Assembly: GCF_029953595.1 (NCBI RefSeq)
Contig: NZ_CP124535.1
Coordinates: forward strand, 2,897,001 to 2,961,000
Length of the DNA: 64,000 bases
Direction: 5' to 3'
From: Fuscovulum ytuae
Lineage (GTDB): Bacteria > Pseudomonadota > Alphaproteobacteria > Rhodobacterales > Rhodobacteraceae
The position numbers and the translations under genes were made by a program. This document shows, piece after piece, positions 63,823-64,000 of the stretch; positions within the stretch are counted from its first letter, which is position 1; every line of letters starts with the position of its first letter. The notes under the pieces are model-generated. The model was not told the origin of the DNA and made no database searches. It worked only from the letters and a program-made list of their open reading frames with translations.

Positions 63823-64000
63823 TGCAGTTCCTTATGATCGTGAACGATTCCGAGATCGCGCGATTTGTGGCGCAGAACGGGGTTGACCGTCTGTTTGTTG
63901 ATCTGGAGTGGATGGGAAAGGATAGCCGCCAGAAGGGGCTGGACACGTGGAAAAGCCGGCAAACGCCGGCCGATGTGTCGCGGTTGCGCGAGGCCGTACC
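63822..64000 (+). CDS. HpcH/HpaI aldolase family protein (partial, runs off the window)
   Basis: The first 59 residues start MQFLMIVNDSEIARFVAQNG, then VDRLFVDLEWMGKDSRQKG and a segment ending VSRLREAV, the opening of HpcH/HpaI or citrate-lyase-type aldolase barrels found in glycan loci. The ATG overlaps the asnB stop (TGATG), implying co-expression. Catalytic residues lie beyond the window, so the assignment rests on this start only. Confidence 0.65.
   Translation, partial: MQFLMIVNDSEIARFVAQNGVDRLFVDLEWMGKDSRQKGLDTWKSRQTPADVSRLREAV

Noticed and set aside
1-64000. tRNA, rRNA and CRISPR arrays
   Set aside because: No cloverleaf tail and anticodon combination, rRNA segments or regularly spaced identical repeats were recognised by eye; a dedicated scan could still find a tRNA.

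Overview
The window reads as chromosomal DNA of an alphaproteobacterium of the Rhodobacteraceae type. The grounds are high GC, densely packed genes with 1-4 base overlaps (ATGA/GTGA), an FdsGBACD-type soluble formate dehydrogenase operon, an alphaproteobacterial Trm112/CnoX/LON-domain cluster, an SDHAF4-like protein, and intergenic repeats (GAGTATTT...GCCAAGATGAAG) that I associate with this family. No rRNA, tRNA or CRISPR array was recognised. The genus cannot be fixed from what I can see.

Layout. 1-9.8 kb is housekeeping: DUF3833 protein and SDR, rsmB, SDHAF4-like, a small periplasmic protein, dapB, rbfA, uvrC, an AT-rich spacer with a perfect DnaA box, a second SDR, a zinc-ribbon membrane protein, an S49 peptidase and a LysR regulator. 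9.9-15.8 kb is the formate dehydrogenase operon fdsG-fdsB-fdsA-fdhD-fdsD, with a palindromic LysR-type operator in front. 16.4-19.7 kb is the dTDP-L-rhamnose operon (rfbC-rfbB-rfbD-rfbA on the minus strand), followed by an SGNH hydrolase. 20.5-32.9 kb holds cnoX, a LON-domain protein, Trm112, ubiH, an amidase, an aminotransferase, ftsK, a KamA-type radical SAM enzyme, dadA and lolA. 32.9-43.7 kb is mixed metabolism and signalling: a lytic transglycosylase lipoprotein, an AEC transporter, hspQ, a STAS/HATPase partner-switch pair, ggt, free-Met-R-sulfoxide reductase, a double GFA protein, VOC, LysE, a homocysteine methyltransferase, an RluA-type enzyme and a large Fe-S flavin oxidoreductase.

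43.7-49.5 kb is an accessory patch of lower gene density. It holds an ERF-family single-strand annealing protein, a coiled-coil phage-type protein, a frameshifted IS5-type transposase remnant and a pair of short mobile-DNA genes, one with an HGG motif. 49.6-64 kb is a surface-polysaccharide region: an O-antigen ligase/polymerase-like protein, a GT2 glycosyltransferase and an FkbM methyltransferase on the minus strand, a 1-Cys peroxiredoxin and an aldehyde dehydrogenase in between, then two tandem Wzz-like chain-length proteins, a CBS-DegT aminotransferase fusion, an asparagine synthase and the start of an HpcH/HpaI-type aldolase. The first Wzz-like gene is split by an intact IS1182-family element.

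Two larger signals stand out. First, base composition: the + strand is C-rich up to about 15.8 kb and G-rich after about 20.5 kb whatever the gene direction, as expected across a replication origin or an old rearrangement point. Second, the polysaccharide locus combines a split/intact Wzz pair, whose C-terminal domain looks like a BY-kinase without a P-loop, with an unusual CBS-aminotransferase fusion next to asnB and an aldolase.
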